50,148 nucleotides of DNA from Zetaproteobacteria bacterium (GTDB taxonomy: Bacteria > Pseudomonadota > Zetaproteobacteria > Mariprofundales > Mariprofundaceae): the NCBI GenBank assembly GCA_021545585.1, contig JAJRTF010000092.1:1-50148 (forward strand), given 5' to 3'. A model generated the notes under the pieces. It was given only the letters and a program-made list of their open reading frames with translations, was not told the DNA's origin and searched no databases. The position numbers and the translations under genes are program-made. Below, one piece after another: positions 48,364 through 50,148 of this stretch; position 1 is the stretch's first letter, and every line of letters starts with the position of its first letter.

Positions 48364-49255
48364 CGTCGTTATCTCGCGCCCGGCCCGGTTGCAGCGTGAA
48401 AAGTTTTCGCTGCTAATCAGGCAGGAGCAATCGGTACGCGTTCCCTTCGAGGATATCGCCATCATTGTCCTCAATCACCGCGAAATCAGTCTCACCCACC
48501 CGGTTCTGTCAGCCTGCGGCGAGTATGGCATTAGCCTGTTTGCCACCGATGATACGTACCATCCAAATGGCGTGTTTCTGCCCTATCTTCAACATTCACG
48601 ATCCACCCGCATGTTGCGCAAGCAGCTTGCGCTTTCTCGCCCGCTTGCCAAGCAGACATGGGCGGCCATCGTGCGGCAGAAGATTGCCAATCAGGGTTTA
48701 TCTCTTGATTTGGCAGGTGCGGAAGGAGGAAAGAAGATGGCATCTTTTGTCCGGCAGGTTCGTTCCGGTGATTCCACCATGATGGAGAGTACGGCGGCAG
48801 CCTTCTATTTTAGCCGGCTATTCGGAAGCCATTTCCGGCGAAGCCAGTTGATCTGGCCGAATGCAGCGCTTAATTATGGTTATGCAATCTTGCGTGGCGC
48901 CATTGCGCGGGGCTTGGTTGCGCATGGTTTTTTCCCCTCTCTCGGCCTCCAGCATGCCAGCGAACAGAATGCTTTTAATCTTGCCGATGACATCATTGAG
49001 CCTTTCCGCCCTGTGATTGATCTTTATGTTGCATCACATCGAGATGATGATTTACGTGATTTAACGCCTGCCGACAAGGCAGCGCTGGTTTCGCTGCTCA
49101 ATGTCGATGTTGAAATGTCGCGTGGCAGGATGTCGGTGCTTTCCGCCATCGAACAGAGTATCGAGAGCCTGGCAAGGGTTCTGGAGCGGGGCAGTGAAAA
49201 GCTGCTTGAACTACCGGTACTTATCGAGCTTGAGCAGCACGTTGCTGAAAATTAA
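48350..49255 (+). CDS. cas1: CRISPR integrase Cas1 (type II)
   Basis: The 301-residue protein starts on GTG within the end of cas9, with GGAG seven nt upstream. The metal-binding residues fit type II Cas1: E146 in [12 protein letters not shown]202 in [16 protein letters not shown] and E217 in [13 protein letters not shown]. With Cas2 it inserts new spacers. The N-terminal beta domain ([21 protein letters not shown]) is complete. The overlap with cas9 and the 2-nt gap to cas2 indicate one operon. Confidence 0.96.
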   Translation: MSWRSVVISRPARLQREKFSLLIRQEQSVRVPFEDIAIIVLNHREISLTHPVLSACGEYGISLFATDDTYHPNGVFLPYLQHSRSTRMLRKQLALSRPLAKQTWAAIVRQKIANQGLSLDLAGAEGGKKMASFVRQVRSGDSTMMESTAAAFYFSRLFGSHFRRSQLIWPNAALNYGYAILRGAIARGLVAHGFFPSLGLQHASEQNAFNLADDIIEPFRPVIDLYVASHRDDDLRDLTPADKAALVSLLNVDVEMSRGRMSVLSAIEQSIESLARVLERGSEKLLELPVLIELEQHVAEN

Positions 49256-49257
49256 CC

Positions 49258-49590
49258 ATGAGTTTGGCGACTCGGCGTTTTATGCGATTGATAGTCTTCT
49301 TTGACCTGCCGACGGTGACCAAGGCCGAAAAAAGAGCCTACACGCTGTTTCGTCGTTTCCTGCTTAACGATGGCTATGACATGCTGCAATGGTCGGTATA
49401 CGGGCGGGTGGTGAATGGCCTTGATGCCGAGAAAAAACACCTGAATCGACTGGAGGCGAACCTGCCCCCGGCCGGGTCGGTGCGAAGTCTGACTGTGACA
49501 GAAAAACAATTTGCCAGCATGAAAATGCTGGTTGGCAAGCCGAAAATTCAGGAAAAAAAGCTCAACAGCAATCAAATATTACTATTTTGA
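49258..49590 (+). CDS. cas2: CRISPR-associated protein Cas2 (type II)
   Basis: The 110-residue protein has the ferredoxin-like start [16 protein letters not shown] with conserved D16, followed by [15 protein letters not shown] and the C-terminal QILLF typical of type II-C Cas2. It forms the core of the Cas1-Cas2 spacer integration complex. It starts 2 nt after the cas1 stop. No csn2 or cas4 follows, so the subtype is II-C. Confidence 0.95.
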   Translation: MSLATRRFMRLIVFFDLPTVTKAEKRAYTLFRRFLLNDGYDMLQWSVYGRVVNGLDAEKKHLNRLEANLPPAGSVRSLTVTEKQFASMKMLVGKPKIQEKKLNSNQILLF

Positions 49591-49605
49591 CATGCTTTTT
49601 TGAAT

Positions 49606-49644
49606 GCAAACCTTTGCCCCGCTGTAAGTGGGGCAAAGGTTTGC
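49606..49644. repeat. Perfect 15-bp inverted repeat between cas2 and the array
   Basis: The arms GCAAACCTTTGCCCC and GGGGCAAAGGTTTGC enclose a 9-nt loop, which can be extended by two pairs with a wobble. There is no T-tract on the exit side of either strand. It begins 16 nt after cas2 and ends 10 nt before the first repeat. It may end or stabilise the cas mRNA, or block crRNA transcription from entering cas2. Confidence 0.85.
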
Positions 49645-49654
49645 GGGCCATGTA

Positions 49655-50086
49655 ATTGTAGCTATCCGGGGTGAGAGAGGGAACTACAACAGTAAACACA
49701 CCAACCAAGTAAAAAAAGCAATTGTAGCTATCCGGGGTGAGAGAGGGAACTACAACTCGATATCAAGCGCTGCGACAAATCCGCTGATTGTAGCTATCCG
49801 GGGTGAGAGAGGGAACTACAACCACCGTCCATCCGGCAGCCTTACGAATGGCATTGTAGCTATCCGGGGTGAGAGAGGGAACTACAACGGTCATTCTTGC
49901 AGAATATGTCTGTTATCAATTGTAGCTATCCGGGGTGAGAGAGGGAACTACAACACTACTCCACTTGTGAACAAACGTGCGCTTATTGTAGCTATCCGGG
50001 GTGAGAGAGGGAACTACAACCAGCAATCGGAAGAAATCAGAAGCGGTGCCATTGTAGCTATCCGGGGTGAGAGAGGGAACTACAAC
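49655..50086 (-). CRISPR. Type II-C CRISPR array, 7 repeats and 6 spacers
   Basis: Seven identical 36-nt repeats start at 49655, 49721, 49787, 49853, 49919, 49985 and 50051. All six spacers are exactly 30 nt. Pairing with the tracrRNA fixes the crRNA sense as the minus strand, where the repeat starts GTTGTAGTTCCCTCTCTCA, very close to the Neisseria repeat, and ends GCTACAAT. The final TACAAT resembles a -10 box, as in arrays where every repeat is a promoter. No degenerate end repeat is present. Confidence 0.97.
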
Positions 50087-50148
50087 ATAATATGCAGCAT
50101 AACGGGCTCACCAGCCAATTGGCTAGCTTCTCCCTCCGTAATGGTATG
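50087..50148. other. Right flank of the array, possible leader side
   Basis: These 62 nt show no further repeat and no ORF. They contain a 12-bp palindrome AGCCAATTGGCT (50113-50124). In crRNA sense this side is upstream of the first repeat, where a leader would be expected, but nothing in the sequence proves it. Confidence 0.3.

Noticed and set aside
49606-49644. Inverted repeat as a standard rho-independent terminator
   Set aside because: The stem is strong, but no T-tract follows on either strand, so it is listed as a repeat of unknown role.
50117-50148. Possible eighth, degenerate CRISPR repeat one spacer length after repeat 7
   Set aside because: AATTGGCTAGCTTCT shares only a few scattered bases with the repeat, no better than chance.

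Overview
The window is a gene-dense chromosomal segment from a Gram-negative bacterium. It carries lipid A and heptose genes (lpxC, gmhA, rfaE2), an LpoA-like lipoprotein, and a DAP-type murE with its DNPR motif. Gene content and order (orn, pdxB, the rsmI/lpoA/yraN/dolP neighbourhood, pepA-holC-valS, a complete dcw cluster) point to Pseudomonadota outside Alphaproteobacteria. A Zetaproteobacterium or a gamma-/beta-like lineage fits, but the sequence alone does not settle it. No insertion sequence, prophage or rRNA was seen.

Layout. (1) 1-5756, minus strand: a tight operon rsmI-yraN-gmhA-(deoxyhypusine-synthase-like)-BON lipoprotein-rfaE2-pdxB-orn. lpoA diverges from it and its annotated start codon overlaps that of rsmI. 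(2) 7724-10123, minus: fdxA with its terminator, then rlmN and an alpha/beta hydrolase. (3) 10303-15426, plus: dnaE, accA, tRNA-Ser(CGA), tRNA-Ser(GGA) and the 4.5S SRP RNA. (4) 15475-34182, minus: the whole division and cell-wall cluster in the order mraZ-rsmH-ftsL-ftsI-murE-murF-mraY-murD-ftsW-murG-murC-murB-ddlB-ftsQ-ftsA-ftsZ-lpxC. Most junctions overlap by 1-11 nt. A TTGACA-17-AATATT promoter overlaps four TGG(G/C) boxes at 10-nt spacing, which look like the MraZ operator. (5) 34442-44332: ycgN, ychJ, folE (minus), a histidine phosphatase, pepA, a PAP2 phosphatase, holC, a DUF2461 gene, a very acidic PopZ-like protein and valS. (6) 44765-50086: a compact, complete type II-C CRISPR-Cas locus.

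The CRISPR-Cas locus is the most distinctive part. It has a minus-strand tracrRNA, then cas9-cas1-cas2 on the plus strand, then seven identical 36-nt repeats with six 30-nt spacers. The tracrRNA anti-repeat matches the reverse complement of the repeat at 30 of 36 positions. It is followed by two hairpins that both carry GAAA loops, the second ending in a T-tract. The crRNA sense is therefore the minus strand, opposite to the cas genes. The repeats end in TACAAT in that sense, as in Neisseria-type arrays where each repeat carries its own promoter. The best tracrRNA promoter candidate lies inside the first codons of cas9, so the two transcription units face each other and overlap. A perfect 15-bp inverted repeat lies between cas2 and the array.

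A second item is the 392-aa protein just upstream of valS. Its layout (SIEEILASL N-terminus, about 300 residues of acidic low-complexity linker, helical basic C-terminus) resembles the alphaproteobacterial polar scaffold PopZ.
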